From: Isoetes taiwanensis
Taxonomy: Eukaryota; Streptophyta; Lycopodiopsida; Isoetales; Isoetaceae
Length of the DNA: 64,000 nucleotides
Reading direction: 5' to 3'
NCBI GenBank assembly: GCA_021234155.1
Contig: JAJEKV010000052.1
Coordinates: 4,259,606-4,323,605, forward strand
This document shows positions 11,851 through 22,213 of the stretch, piece by piece (position 1 is the first letter of the stretch; each line of letters begins with the position of its first letter). The notes beneath the pieces are model-generated. The model was given only the letters and a program-made list of their open reading frames with translations. It ran no database searches and had not been told where the DNA came from. A program made the translations under genes and the position numbers.

Positions 11851-12402
11851 ATGTGCAATGGCGATTATTACAAGTGCAATGCTCCAATCAACTCCTCAGA
11901 TTCATCATCCTCTTCTGCAAAATCTATCTTCAAAACGAGCCATGGAACTATGCCCATTGGGGACCCTGCTACTGCAAAATCCTTGGGAATTAAAATTTGT
12001 TCACTCGCAAGCGAAGGCTGCAGTTCATTCATTTCTAGGGAATATCCAATGCATTTTCAGGGTGCCATAGGGATGTCCATGGCAAACTCAAAAAATTATA
12101 GAGTACTTTGTAGTGTTGCAGAGGTATTAGGTAGTGCCCAATCAAGTGAGGAAACAACTAAGGCTGTGGTAGGTTCACGAGTTAAGGTAAAGGGCCCCTT
12201 GAAAGTCTACCATGTACCCAAGGTTCCTGAGTTTGACATAGCAGGCTTGGAAGGTGAAGTGAAGGTTATTTTGGGTGTTTGGAAAGGAAAACCTGTGTCT
12301 GCAAATTTGCCATATAAGGTGCAGTTTTTAACGGACATAGGAGGGCGGCAGGTTAAATGTTTTGCTCATTTGAAAGATGGAGAATTTGATGTTGTCAGTT
12401 GA
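11851..12402 (+). CDS. FTRA: Ferredoxin-thioredoxin reductase variable (alpha) subunit, plastid
   Basis: The C-terminal 75 residues match the variable subunit of ferredoxin-thioredoxin reductase: VGSRVKVKGPLKVYHVPKVP, GLEGEVKVILGVWKGKPVSA, NLPYKVQF and VKCFAHLKDGEFD, an SH3-like beta-barrel. With the catalytic 4Fe-4S subunit it lets photosynthetically reduced ferredoxin reduce thioredoxins in the chloroplast stroma. The N-terminal ~110 residues are Ser-rich and would include the transit peptide. No intron is seen within it. The first ATG in this frame is 11851 (183 aa), but a stronger plant start context, GCAATGGCG at 11859, opens another frame with a transit-peptide-like start (MAIITSAMLQSTPQ), so a frameshift or sequence error near 11950-12070 is possible. 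Confidence 0.88.
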   Translation: MCNGDYYKCNAPINSSDSSSSSAKSIFKTSHGTMPIGDPATAKSLGIKICSLASEGCSSFISREYPMHFQGAIGMSMANSKNYRVLCSVAEVLGSAQSSEETTKAVVGSRVKVKGPLKVYHVPKVPEFDIAGLEGEVKVILGVWKGKPVSANLPYKVQFLTDIGGRQVKCFAHLKDGEFDVVS

Positions 12403-12670
12403 ATCTGTATGCCCACCAAGAAGAGAGAGGGAGTGTAGCTAGCTGCAAAACACTAGCTGATATTACCATTCCTTACTGCAAAAAGAAAAATAAAATGGCA
12501 GTTAGATTGGAGGTTGACGATACATAATGTTCATTCAGGCCAAAGAGTGGCATAATGAATGGTTTATGCAAGTTAATTGTATGATAGAACGGCACTTTTG
12601 GTGACAATCAATAGAGGATGCAGCATGGTACTATTTCTTACTTGGTGGTAGTTCTTTCTTATGATTCATG
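12403..12670 (+). other. FTRA 3' flank
   Basis: Non-coding AT-rich sequence after the FTRA stop, presumably 3' UTR and spacer. No clear polyadenylation signal could be assigned. Confidence 0.4.
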
Positions 12671-12683
12671 CAGGTAATATTCA

Positions 12684-13229
12684 TGCATGAACATGATAGC
12701 CAGGATGTTCCATGCCCCCCTTAAACCCGAAGAATCTGCAGTTGGAGTTGGTACAGTTAGATCCTCTGAAGTCATTATGTTGGCTGGTTTGGCATTTAAA
12801 ATAGAATAGAATAGAATAGTTTTTTTAACGTCCACGAAGACCAATAGGTCATGGGACCCATACAATGGGCTAGTACAATCATTACTACTAGGATTAAAAA
12901 ACCCCTGCCTCGAAAGGTTTTCAAGGGAAAAACCTTTGTAGTAATGATGATACTACAAAGCGAAATGGCAGAATAAGCGAAAAGAACAAGGCTTGCCATA
13001 TGACAAACCAAATATTGTTACTGGAGCCAATGTCAAGGTATTACTTATGCAATAAGTCCATTAAGTGTCATACTTTTTTGTGATCCATGCATATATCTTT
13101 TTTGCTGCTTGTTTAGGTCTGTCGCGCTATTTCGAAGTCGAATTGAGAGAAGTTAAGCTTACAAAGGATCGCTATGTCATGGACCCTTACAAGGCAGTTC
13201 AACTTGTGAATGAGAACACCATTTGTGTG
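12684..13229 (+). pseudogene. Glutamate decarboxylase gene fragment, split by a LINE end
   Basis: Three coding pieces match plant glutamate decarboxylase, the PLP enzyme that makes GABA in the cytosol. 12684-12800 reads [10 protein letters not shown]...[21 protein letters not shown]. 12957-13037 continues [20 protein letters not shown] then GANVK and a GT donor at 13038. 13117-13229, after a TTTAG acceptor, reads [20 protein letters not shown] then [16 protein letters not shown]. The first two pieces were one exon, separated by a LINE 3' fragment. The third lacks about four codons (the WEKF region) and meets a stop. The PLP-lysine region and calmodulin-binding tail are absent. Retained introns show it came from genomic DNA, not a processed copy. 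Confidence 0.85.
12801..12956 (-). mobile_element. LINE 3'-end fragment inserted in the decarboxylase exon
   Basis: On the minus strand the fragment ends with TGGGTCCCATGACC...GTCTTCGTGGACGTTAAAAAA and a (TATTC)n tail, the same 3' end as the LINEs at 17.9, 58.4 and 61.2 kb. It carries the conserved stem-loop at 12877-12950. It is heavily 5'-truncated. The flanks suggest at most a three-base AAA target duplication. Confidence 0.85.
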
Positions 13230-13487
13230 TGATGCAACTTGGAGAAAAAACGACAGAGCATTTAACTGTTTGTTCGTTACTAATAAATTCTATTATTACA
13301 CGCTACCTCATATATTAATATTGGTATATTGGTATGATATTATATGTCTAATTCTACGCAATGTTTTCGTTTTTATAATTCGAGCACCTCTAGTTTGATA
13401 GATTTGTGAGGCTATGATACATCATCCATCGTTAGAGTATTAGGTAATGTCTATATCTACACCTCCACACCATCCTTAAGGCCCCGA

Positions 13488-13995
13488 AGGGGCCAAATTT
13501 TTTTTTTAGTTAACATAAACCATTAACACACAACTACCATTATTAACACAAACCATTGCATTTAACATATTTAAATTAAAATCCCCCTTAAACCCCCTTT
13601 GGTTTGGGTGCATATTCATACGGGGGGTTACGTAGGCAGCGAGAGCCCCAAAAAATTTACAATACATGTACAAAATTAACACCATTGAGTACATTCTCTC
13701 AAACCTTATAATATTTTGCAAACTTTAATATACAGTATACAAAAACTTGTACATGCATACCCCACAAATGAGGATCGCTATGTACGGTCCAGATCTTGGA
13801 ATAAAGGGCAAATATGCCCATCCGACAACTCTCGTTGCCCGGAGTAACCCCCCGCGTGAATATGCACCCAAATCAAAGGGGGTTTAAGGGGGATTTTAAT
13901 TTAAATATGTTAAATGCAATGGTTTGTGTTAATAATGTTAATGGTAGTTGTGTGTTAATGGTTTATGTTAATGGTTTATGTTAATGGTAGTTGTG
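13488..13995. mobile_element. MITE with long terminal inverted repeats (family 1, copy 1)
   Basis: Left arm from about 13507 (TTAACATAAACC...AAATCCCCCTTAAACCCCC) is the reverse complement of the right arm ending near 13995, over about 140 bp. The centre has no coding capacity. Just outside the left arm is a GGCCCCGAAGGGGCC hairpin followed by a T run (13481-13508), which also precedes the copy at 31.69 kb. The right end contains duplicated TTAATGGTTTATG motifs. Confidence 0.75.
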
Positions 13996-13999
13996 TGAA

Positions 14000-15030
14000 T
14001 AAGCACCAAATATTATGGGTTTAAAAACCGCCGTTTTTAAGCACGTTTAAGCGGCATCCGAACGATGATTTCTGCTATCCAGTAGCAATTTTATACCTAC
14101 ATTGATGTCGCATTCTAATGTGGTTTCTCTAAAATTTGGATCTATTAAAAAAAAAAAAACACAGTATTTGTGTAATTTAAGATCAGGCTGAGAGAGTTCT
14201 AAGAGAAATGAACACCTTCAAACCAATCTACCCTTTCACTTCTTCTGGCATTGGCTTGTTCTGTGTATTTAGGCTCTTAAAGCTTCTTAGGTAGTTTCCA
14301 AAGAAACTTTAAGCATTTGGAAAAGGAATGCACAAAAAAGTGGATTCCACTTTCTGTTCATAATTTCATTTTCTATGTTATATAGAATACACAATTCTGG
14401 CCATCATTTTGAAAACCCTATATCAAAATATACAGCATACAAAAATACTAGGAGACCCTTATCCAAATGGAACTAGCAAAAGGCACACCAGAAGGTTTTG
14501 GCAAGGTATTGTTTTGTATTAAAAAGCTAGAATTGGTTAGATTTATTTTCTTCAAGTTGTCAAAGTTTTAGAAAGGTCTTGTTCAGCTTCTTAATGGGTA
14601 TAATTGTAATAGGTTGTATATATGTACCTGTTCGTTGCAAGCTAGCGCACAATAAATACTTTAGACTTATTGTTATATCCTATTGTTTAAATTTGGTTTT
14701 TCCGGGGTTCCGAAAACTTTTTAGAATTTTCTCTTAACTTGATTTTCTAAGGTTTCGAGGGTTCTGCCTGCCGAAAAACAATTCCGATTCGCCAAAAATC
14801 GGGAAAAATTCCTTAGCCTTGATTTTGGTTTCGATTTTGCCCCTTTAGCGTTGATTTTGGTTTCGATTCCTTTTTTATTTTTTATTTCGACCTTCAAATC
14901 CGGCATGCGTATGTGAACGGCATGGAGGACATCGTGGACGGCATGGAGGACATCGTGGATTTGCTCTGTTACTGGGACTCTTAGCGCTAAGATGCCGCAA
15001 TAGGTAAGCCCTACAGGTTGGGTTGTTCTT
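14000..15030. other. Anonymous interval with short tandem duplications
   Basis: No gene recognised. A 22-bp unit (CGGCATGGAGGACATCGTGGA) is duplicated at about 14919-14962, and a GATTTTGGTTTCGATT motif is repeated near 14821-14866. The stretch around 14590-14690 with AATAAATACTTT resembles a retroelement or transcript 3' end but cannot be assigned. Confidence 0.4.
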
Positions 15031-15089
15031 GACATTTCTTGACTGCCCCTTCGTTGGATCGGCTCTTTGGGACCGCAACGACTTTATAG

Positions 15090-15295
15090 ACAGATGAAGG
15101 GATGCTTATTCATGTAGCCGATGTGCATAAGGATCTTGCAAAAATGACTAGGGTCTCCCTGAGATTATGGCAGGCATTCCTGGTACTGTGATGTTTTGTT
15201 TGGATGCCCAAAACAGTTGGATACAAATAGATTCGGCTGAAGTAGACAACAATTGTTCTGACATGGTGCTTATATCTGGAGTGCTTCTAATCAGG
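15090..15295 (+). pseudogene. Possible 2-oxoglutarate/Fe(II) oxygenase exon fragment
   Basis: Two overlapping frames read MLIHVADVHKDLAKMTRVS and then IPGTVMFCLDAQNSWIQIDS followed by CSDMVLISGVLL. This resembles the end of the double-stranded beta-helix of plant 2OG oxygenases (H.D.G.LT...PGL.V.D...WI.ID....D.V.ISG). A one-base frame change separates the halves and no neighbouring exon was found. The match is from memory of the family only. Confidence 0.3.
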
Positions 15296-15299
15296 TTTG

Positions 15300-17840
15300 A
15301 TCTTGGCTTGATTTCTAATTCTTAAATATATTGCTCTGGATAAGGCCGATTTACTACTGTGTAGCATTTTGGATGGTGTTAGATTTATGATTCACTTATG
15401 CAGCATGCATGCTTAATCCATGATGTTGTTCGCAAGATATTATCCTTTTTAAATGGAGATTAAGTTGTAAACAAGTCCCGATAGGTGTTGTGTCCTTTGG
15501 TGTCTGCTCTATTTCAGCTCGCTCGCTTCTTAGGTGGAGGCGGTAAACAACACTAGAGATGGACAAGGTCTTCTTAAATTGGTTCTCGATTGTTTTTGGT
15601 CTTTCATTCCATTCACAATAGCATTGGTAGATAAGTTCTTGCTTTATACTATATCAGCAAATGGGCCAACCAAAACACATTGTTTTGAAGGTCCTTTTGG
15701 CTAAAGAATTCTCTCTTACATAGACAATTAATGCTTTAGAACAAGTTAATCTTGATGTATTTACTTCTATACCCATCTAGAGAATAGAAGTGCCCAAGTC
15801 TGAGATGTGTGCTGCCATAAACAAGACTGTAATGCCAATATCAGTTGAGCTAGGAAGGCCAATTTGAATGTAATTTAAATCATCTTGACAACCTAATTAT
15901 GCACAGGAAAACCACTTGGCAGAGACAGATTACCTAAGCATTAGCTTTGTACTAGAGTCTTTGCTAGAGGCAGAATGCTGAAGTAGCATTAACATGGACT
16001 GCATGTATTCTGGGAGCCCCGTTAATGGCAGAGGTACGTGGCTTGCTAAAAATCTGAGATACTTGAGATCTTGGATAATGATTATTATGCATTTAATGAG
16101 GCCAGACATAGAAGCATGTCTTTGCACATGCAGAACAAGAACTGGGAAAGCTTATACCATATCAATCTTGGCTCTCTTAAAATTTTCTTCCTTTCTATTG
16201 TTCTTTTGGCAAACTATTGCTGCTGGGGAAAACAGATATATCTCTTGCTGCCTTTTCAAGGTGCTTTAATATCCAGCTATGGTTAGGTTTGCACTCTGAC
16301 AATGACTAGCTATTGCAACCATGTTTTGATATGTGCATCCTTAGGTCTGGGGCATCAATGTTATTCAAACTCTTAGGAATCAAGATACATGTGCAGTCCA
16401 ATTTCACCATGGCATACTCTTATATGCATTCGTCTTTCAATTGCTAGGTATGGAGGCAGAACCGTATGCGCAACTTATGTTTAAGTCTAGCTGATTCCTT
16501 AAGAAGTTGGTGTCTGTTTCTACGAAGTTTAATCTCAGCTTGTTGTTTCTGCAATCTCAACTTGCTCTTTCGCTTTGACCTGTTACAGGAAATATGCATG
16601 TATATGAAGTTCTTCTATAGTCTAATAGGGCTACATGAGTTTTACATGTGATTGCATAAGGTGTTTATTAACAAACTCCTGTCTCTATTCTAAATAAATG
16701 ATAATGGCCTTCATTTCTTGGTAATAAATAATCTCATACCAACATATAGGGCATATTAATTTTAGAATAGATGGCTTTTTCTAAATTTTGTTTGCATGCA
16801 GGTGTACTGGACTCACTTTATTGCTCACTTTATTGATTAAGGAGCATTTCATTGTAATGTTTCTTTGGGTAATTGCACACAGTCCATGTCTCTAGATAAG
16901 CAGCTCAACTCTCTGTCCTTTGCTTTACATTTTATGCAATTAAAAGCTTAAACTTGCACTGCCATAGGAAATTTTATTCTACAATTCATGAAGAGTTACT
17001 GTTTAGGAGATTGCATTGTCCAGGGCTAACGTTTGCTCTTCGTCTTGGTTTCCTGCTTATTAGAAAATAGCAAATTTGTTCAGAAGGTTGTAAGATGGAC
17101 CACGTCTGCTTATTTTTTATTCTACATCACGTCCAGGTCTAACACTCTCTCTAATTTATTGATTGGAGGCTTATTGGCATTGAGAAGCAACTTGCATAAA
17201 AATACTATAAGTTGGGTCCAGTAAGTATGCCTTTAATTGCATGTCATAGAGACGAATTACTCTTTTTCTTTCTGGTGTTCTGCCTTGAAGACTCAAAATG
17301 GACCATCCATGGGAAGTTTTTAAAATGTATCATCCTAGCAGTGAAATGTCATATCTCAGGCCTGCTTAAACCTGAGTTCTCATGCACAATTTCTCTTACT
17401 GTTTTGATAGCTCCGTTTGCAAGAACTCATATGGGACCAACTTATTTGATGAGCCGTCAGAGAACATATGAGAGGAGCACTATGAGTATGCATCTGTTAC
17501 CAGGATGGCCTAGCATTTAGCCACTACTATAACTGGGTAACATCATATATTTGGACTTTGCAACATAAGGTCATAGATAAATAAATAGAGAAGAGAATCT
17601 GCAATAAATAACTTGTTAAAGCACAATTTCATTAAAATGAGAAATTTCGTGATTCCAATTAGGGATGAAAATCCTTTTTAATCCATTTTATGACCATTTT
17701 TTGAGCAATTATGGCGCAATTTAGCAAAAAAAATGCAGCTAAAGTGCCATTTATTGGCGCCATTAATATCAGAGAGGGGGGGGAAAACAAACAAAAAAAA
17801 AAATACTGCAACTTAAGTTAGCAAGTTTTACCTATTTTAC
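15300..17840. other. Anonymous AT-rich interval
   Basis: No recognisable gene. An open stretch at 17404-17520 (APFARTHMGPTYLMSRQRTY and onward) looks protein-like but matches no family I know and lacks supporting exons. Confidence 0.4.
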
Positions 17841-17849
17841 AGGAAGAAG

Positions 17850-19780
17850 GAAGGAAGGAAGGAAGGAAGGTACTTTTATCGTCCACGGAGACCAATCGGT
17901 CTATGGGACCCAATACAAAAACGCAGCAAGCGGATTACTGCCCGGATTAAAAAACCCCCGCCCCGAAGGGTTTTCGAGGGAAAAACCGTGGCAGCAATCA
18001 GCCTGCTGACAAACTGTGCTAATCATATAAAATGCAGAAGCATCCCAATATATACAGTCATGCACCACCCCCGTAGTGCCTAGTCAGCGGACAGCCAGGC
18101 GGGGGCAAAGGTGACCTCGCAGGTCCAGTACCTCCTGGATGTATGACCCCGGTGGCACGCATCGACGGTGGTGTGTTCATCGCCAAATGCAAGGGCACGT
18201 CCCGCCGCATTCTAAGGGAGCGATCCGCCCGGACCGACCAAACGCCGGGCAACTCGAAAGTGTGAGACTCATCCTCAATGGCACCCGCTTGACAAAGACT
18301 GACAGAGTCGCCCCGGCGGGTCCCCAATCCACCGCCTGGCCTCTGATCGCGAAGATGGTGGGCACCTGTGGCGAATGGAGGCAATGAGTTCAAGGCTTTG
18401 GGCACCGGGGAACACAGTGTAGAGCCAGGGGCCCCGTGCTAACACGGGTTGATGTGCTCCTTGTAATGGGCCATTTTGACCTCGCTCTAGAGCAATGGGG
18501 TCCCGTGAGCTTGCCAAGGAAACAAGCATCTAGGTACTCCCCGGTGTCGCCACGACGTCACCGCTACAATCAGACGCGACTGCGTTCACGCGACGTTCCA
18601 TCTGGCGAACCATCGATCTCTTTACCCTCCAACGGGCCCTAAGCCGCCGCACACTCATGGCCACAAGTAAGCCCGGTGCGGGGCCAGAGCATCACCCATA
18701 GTAACCACTTTCTCCGGAAATAGACGATGTGTCTATCAAGGGTCCACTGAAGCGGCAAGAATCCGCCTGCAAAGTGGACCGATAGGGGACCGAAGGTTTC
18801 ACCCCAAGTGCCCGTGCCAAAAATGCCTTCGCACTTTTGCTCAAGTCATTCCGTGTCGCCAAAGAGACGACCGGGCCAAACCTCGACCCGTCTGGGGAAG
18901 GGCGAGGGCTCCGACCGGTTCGAACAGATGTGACCGATGTCCCCAATCATATCTCCCCTTCTCGCCGGTGATTTGTTGTTCCCATGGCATAAAGCGCTTT
19001 TCGGCCGGGCCACACCGTAGCGGATAGACGCGCCCCAAAGAGCGAGGAGGGGAACTCCACCCCTAGGTACTTGTAGGTGGGCGGGCGCCCACAGCCGTCC
19101 CCCGATATGTGAGTGCGGGAGGCATGGGGTGACGTGAAGAGGATATGAGAACCACCCCGGTCTTGGCCAGATTGACGCCAAGATGTCCAGTAGCCCCGAC
19201 AAAATGTGTCTAGGGCATCCAGTGAGACCGCATAGCTTCGGGTGTGGGCGGCAGCCAACATCATCCGCATAGATGAGTCGGGCGGATGACCTGGTGCAAA
19301 AGTCGTATGCCATCCCCCCATGCTCAAGAAGCCGGGCTCTAACCGACAATGTAGAGGCCAAAAGTGTTGGCGAGAGGGGGCAACCCCGCCGACCCCGATA
19401 CTACCGGGTGAATGCTTGGCCCATCGGCCGCATCCCCGCCAAAACAACTCTCATACAACCTCAGATATGGCATTCTCGCACGGCAGCGGGAGCCCCAGCT
19501 TGACGCAGCCTAGCCTACGCTTTTTCCCGGGGACCGTATCAAAAGCCTTTTATGGTCCACAAAGCAAAGCAATACAAGTCCAAAGATGATTCCTACTGTC
19601 TTCAATCGGTGCCGCAGCCAGAAAGATATGGTCAATCGCTGAGTGGCGGGTCGAAAGCCCGCCTGTGTGTGGGGCTCGCGACATCCGGCCGCCTACCCCG
19701 GGGTCAATCGGCCGCCGAGAATGCCAGCCAACAGTTTGGCAAATACTGAACTGACCATGATCGTCCGGTAATTGGTGAAA
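17850..19780 (-). mobile_element. 5'-truncated LINE with microsatellite tail
   Basis: GC-rich block, minus strand. From 5' to 3' on that strand: RT motif C as LIYADDVGC (about 19260), RT motif E as YKYLGVEFPSS (about 19070), a VLLYG-like remnant, then EDESHTFELPG near 18260 shared with the other LINEs here, the stem-loop at 17932-18000, and the 3' end TGGTCTCCGTGGACGATAAAAG with a (CCTTC)n tail at 17842-17870. Frames are broken repeatedly. Endonuclease and ORF1 are missing. Confidence 0.82.
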
Positions 19781-19796
19781 TTGACAAATTTACACA

Positions 19797-20039
19797 TCAA
19801 GAAAATTTGTTTATGAAGCTAAAATACGAAATTTGTTGCTGAATTGAATCACTACCATTAGTAGGATCATGCTTTTCTTTGCCAACATTCATAAGAATGT
19901 CAAATCCTGCCCCACTAAATGCCTCTTCGTCAAAGTTGTAAGCCGCATTTTGAATCTCATCGTGACTAAAATCTTCAGTGGTACCAAGCTGGACGAAGGT
20001 GACTCCACAGCAAATCTCCTGGCATACCTGAACGTGCAT
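19797..20039 (-). pseudogene. Unrecognised coding-like fragment
   Basis: An 80-codon minus-strand frame reads FVQLGTTEDFSHDEIQNAAY, FDEEAFSGAGFDILMNV. It has balanced composition unlike the flanking repeats and could be an exon of a captured or displaced gene. No family recognised. Confidence 0.25.
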
Positions 20040-20054
20040 TTGCTATAGCAGTGA

Positions 20055-20500
20055 ATGCATCCTCAACATATTTTTTTTGCATGCTAGTGAATGCAAATGG
20101 CGCCATGGCGCCATTTGCATCCTCAGCATGCTTGGAAATGGCACCTTGAGGATGCAACATGGTGCCATTTACACCCCCAGCACCCAAAAAAATTTTCCCC
20201 CCCAAAAAAAGGGTGTCGGGGTGCAAATGGCGCCATTTGCACCCGCAAAAAAAAAAAAAATTCAAAAAATTTTTTTTTTTTTTTTTTGAAATTTTTTTTG
20301 AAATTTTTTTTGGTGTTGCGGGTGCAAATGGCGCCGCGCCATTTGCATCCTCAAGGTGCCATTTCCAAACATGATGAGGCATCCACAGCATGCATTTGAT
20401 ATAACATCTGGATCAAATGCATGGTGGTGAATGCAAATGGCGCCATGGCGCCCTTTGCATTCCTCAACATGCATTTAATAAAGCAAATCATGCTAAGGAT
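20055..20500. repeat. Large imperfect palindrome built of GGCGCC motifs
   Basis: Left arm 20060-20235 and right arm 20320-20500 are largely complementary: GCAAATGGCGCCATGGCGCC and GGATGCAAATGGCGCC appear in both, around a central A/T-homopolymer core (20247-20312). The whole could fold into a long hairpin. The open frames across it, on both strands, follow from the low-complexity repeat and are not genes. Confidence 0.75.
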
Positions 20501-20639
20501 GCATGCCATTTGCCTCCTCAATATGCATCAAGCAAACATATATTCAAGAAACTGGTGCTATTTGACTAGAAAAACTAAAAAATCAAGTAAAAGAAGACCT
20601 ACCTTTGCCTTGGAGACTTGCCTTCATGATTCTTGATAT

Positions 20640-21360
20640 CTTTAGTGTCTAGAATGATGAAAACAAAGGCGCTTAAGCGCTATACCGCCGCACCGCACTA
20701 GGCGCTAGGCCATCTAGTCAGCAGGGGCCGGGCGCTGGCGCTTAGGTCCAATGGGCCATCTAGTAGCAGCCCGGCAATGAAGTCGGCGCCGGGCAAATGC
20801 GAAGCGGCGGGAAGTGGGGGATGTAGGCGTACTAAGCAAAGGATGTAGGCGGCACTAGGACATCTAGCGTTAGGCGCCGGGCGCTTAGGTCCAATAGGCC
20901 ATCTAGTAGCAAGCGCCGCCGGCCAGCGGTTGGGCGCCGGTAGTCGCAGCACGGAAGCAGCGGAATGTAGGTGGCGCCGGGTGGGTATGGCGGCTCGTGG
21001 AAGGCGAAGCGAATTTAAAAATGCCCGCCAAATTTGAAACCCTCCGGCCAAATTTGAAAGCCCTCCTCGCCTAAATTTGAAATTCAAAATTTGAAATCCC
21101 AAATTTGTTGTTGCTGCTCGACATATCATTTCTTTAGGCGCTTGTATAGATCCTTCTATAGGCGGATGCAGGGTCTTCGATGGTTCCATACCGACGGCAC
21201 TTCTAGGCGGCTTCTTTGCGCCATTTATTTTCGTGTAACATTAGCTGCTTGCACAGGGGTTTTGGGCTTCTTTTGAGGCGCCGCAATATTCTTACAAGAT
21301 CCATATACTCCGGTCGCCGATAGTTTTTCACCAAAATGGTGAGCACCATATCCAGGTAAG
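20640..21360. repeat. GC-rich region with internal short repeats
   Basis: Repeated GGCGCTTAGGTCCAATGGGC-like and GCCATCTAGTAGCA-like segments at about 20736 and 20883, and several AAATTTGAAA repeats at 21010-21105. The long minus-strand frame over 20698-21189 has biased composition and no recognisable domain. Confidence 0.45.
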
Positions 21361-21407
21361 TCTTTCTATATGCATCGTCTTTTTGTTAGAGCCATTCATC
21401 ACATGTA

Positions 21408-22020
21408 TACATCCAAATGGAGCCATTTGGGGCCCCATTTGGAGCCCTCAAATGGCTTCATGGCGCCATTTGGGGGGTGCCAGGGGCAGGTATACCACCC
21501 AAATGGCGCCATTTGGAGGGTGCCAGAGGGGGTAGGTATACCCCCAAATGGCTTATGGAGCCATTTGGGGTGCCATTTGGAGCCCTCAAATGGCTCCATG
21601 GCCATTTGGGGGTGCCGGAGGGGCGGTGTATACCCCTCAAATGGTGCCATTTGGGGGTGCCATGGGGGGCAGGTATACCCCCACATGGCACCTTGAGGAT
21701 GCAAATGGCGCCATAAATGGCGCCATTTGCATCCGCCAATTTTTTTTTATTTTTTTATTTTTATTTTTTTTTTAATTTTTATTTTTTATTTTTTTTTTTA
21801 ATTTTTTTTTGGGGTAGGTATACCCCCCAAATGGCGCCATTTGGGGGGTGGTGGGGGGGGGGGGTATACCCCCATTTCGGTTAGTTGCTAGGGGGAGTAT
21901 ATATACCCCCCAAATGGGGGTTGGGGGGGGGAGGAGGGGGAGGGGGCCAGGTATACCCCCGGGGGCACCCCCCATGGAGCCATTTGGGGAGCGCCAACGA
22001 GGGCAATTATACATGCCATT
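21408..22020. repeat. Array of CAAATGGCNCCATTTGG palindromes
   Basis: At least ten units combine a palindromic core (AAATGGCGCCATTT or AAATGGCTCCATTT) with GGGGGTGCC...GGTATACCCCC spacers of variable length, broken by a T/A-rich tract at 21738-21812. The core is shared with the palindrome at 20.05-20.5 kb. All frames here are translations of the repeat. Confidence 0.85.
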
Positions 22021-22213
22021 TGAGGTAAAGAGAGCCACCCTTCATGGCAAGGATGTTGATCCATTGAATTTAGCAACAGAGATCACGAAATCTGTGGTGC
22101 CTATTGAACTTCCAATCATATGCTGGAGTGCAGATAACATTGGTGAAGCAGTAGGTGCATTTATTCAGTTGCCAAAGAAGGATGTAAGACTGGTTGAGGC
22201 TTGTATGCTATAA
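22015..22213 (+). pseudogene. Unrecognised coding-like fragment
   Basis: Immediately after the palindrome array a frame reads FEVKRATLHGKDVDPLNLAT, SVVPIELPIICWSADNIGEA, FIQLPKKDVRLVEACML and a stop. Its composition is protein-like. It may be an exon caught up in repeat movement. No family recognised. Confidence 0.3.

Noticed and set aside
17212-17520. Protein-coding gene on the plus strand
   Set aside because: The end looks protein-like, but no domain, exon junction or start could be supported.
18058-19749. Many GC-rich ORFs on the plus strand
   Set aside because: Shadows of the minus-strand LINE; the RT motifs are all on the minus strand.
20077-22038. Several long open frames on both strands
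   Set aside because: They are translations of GGCGCC palindromes and homopolymers.
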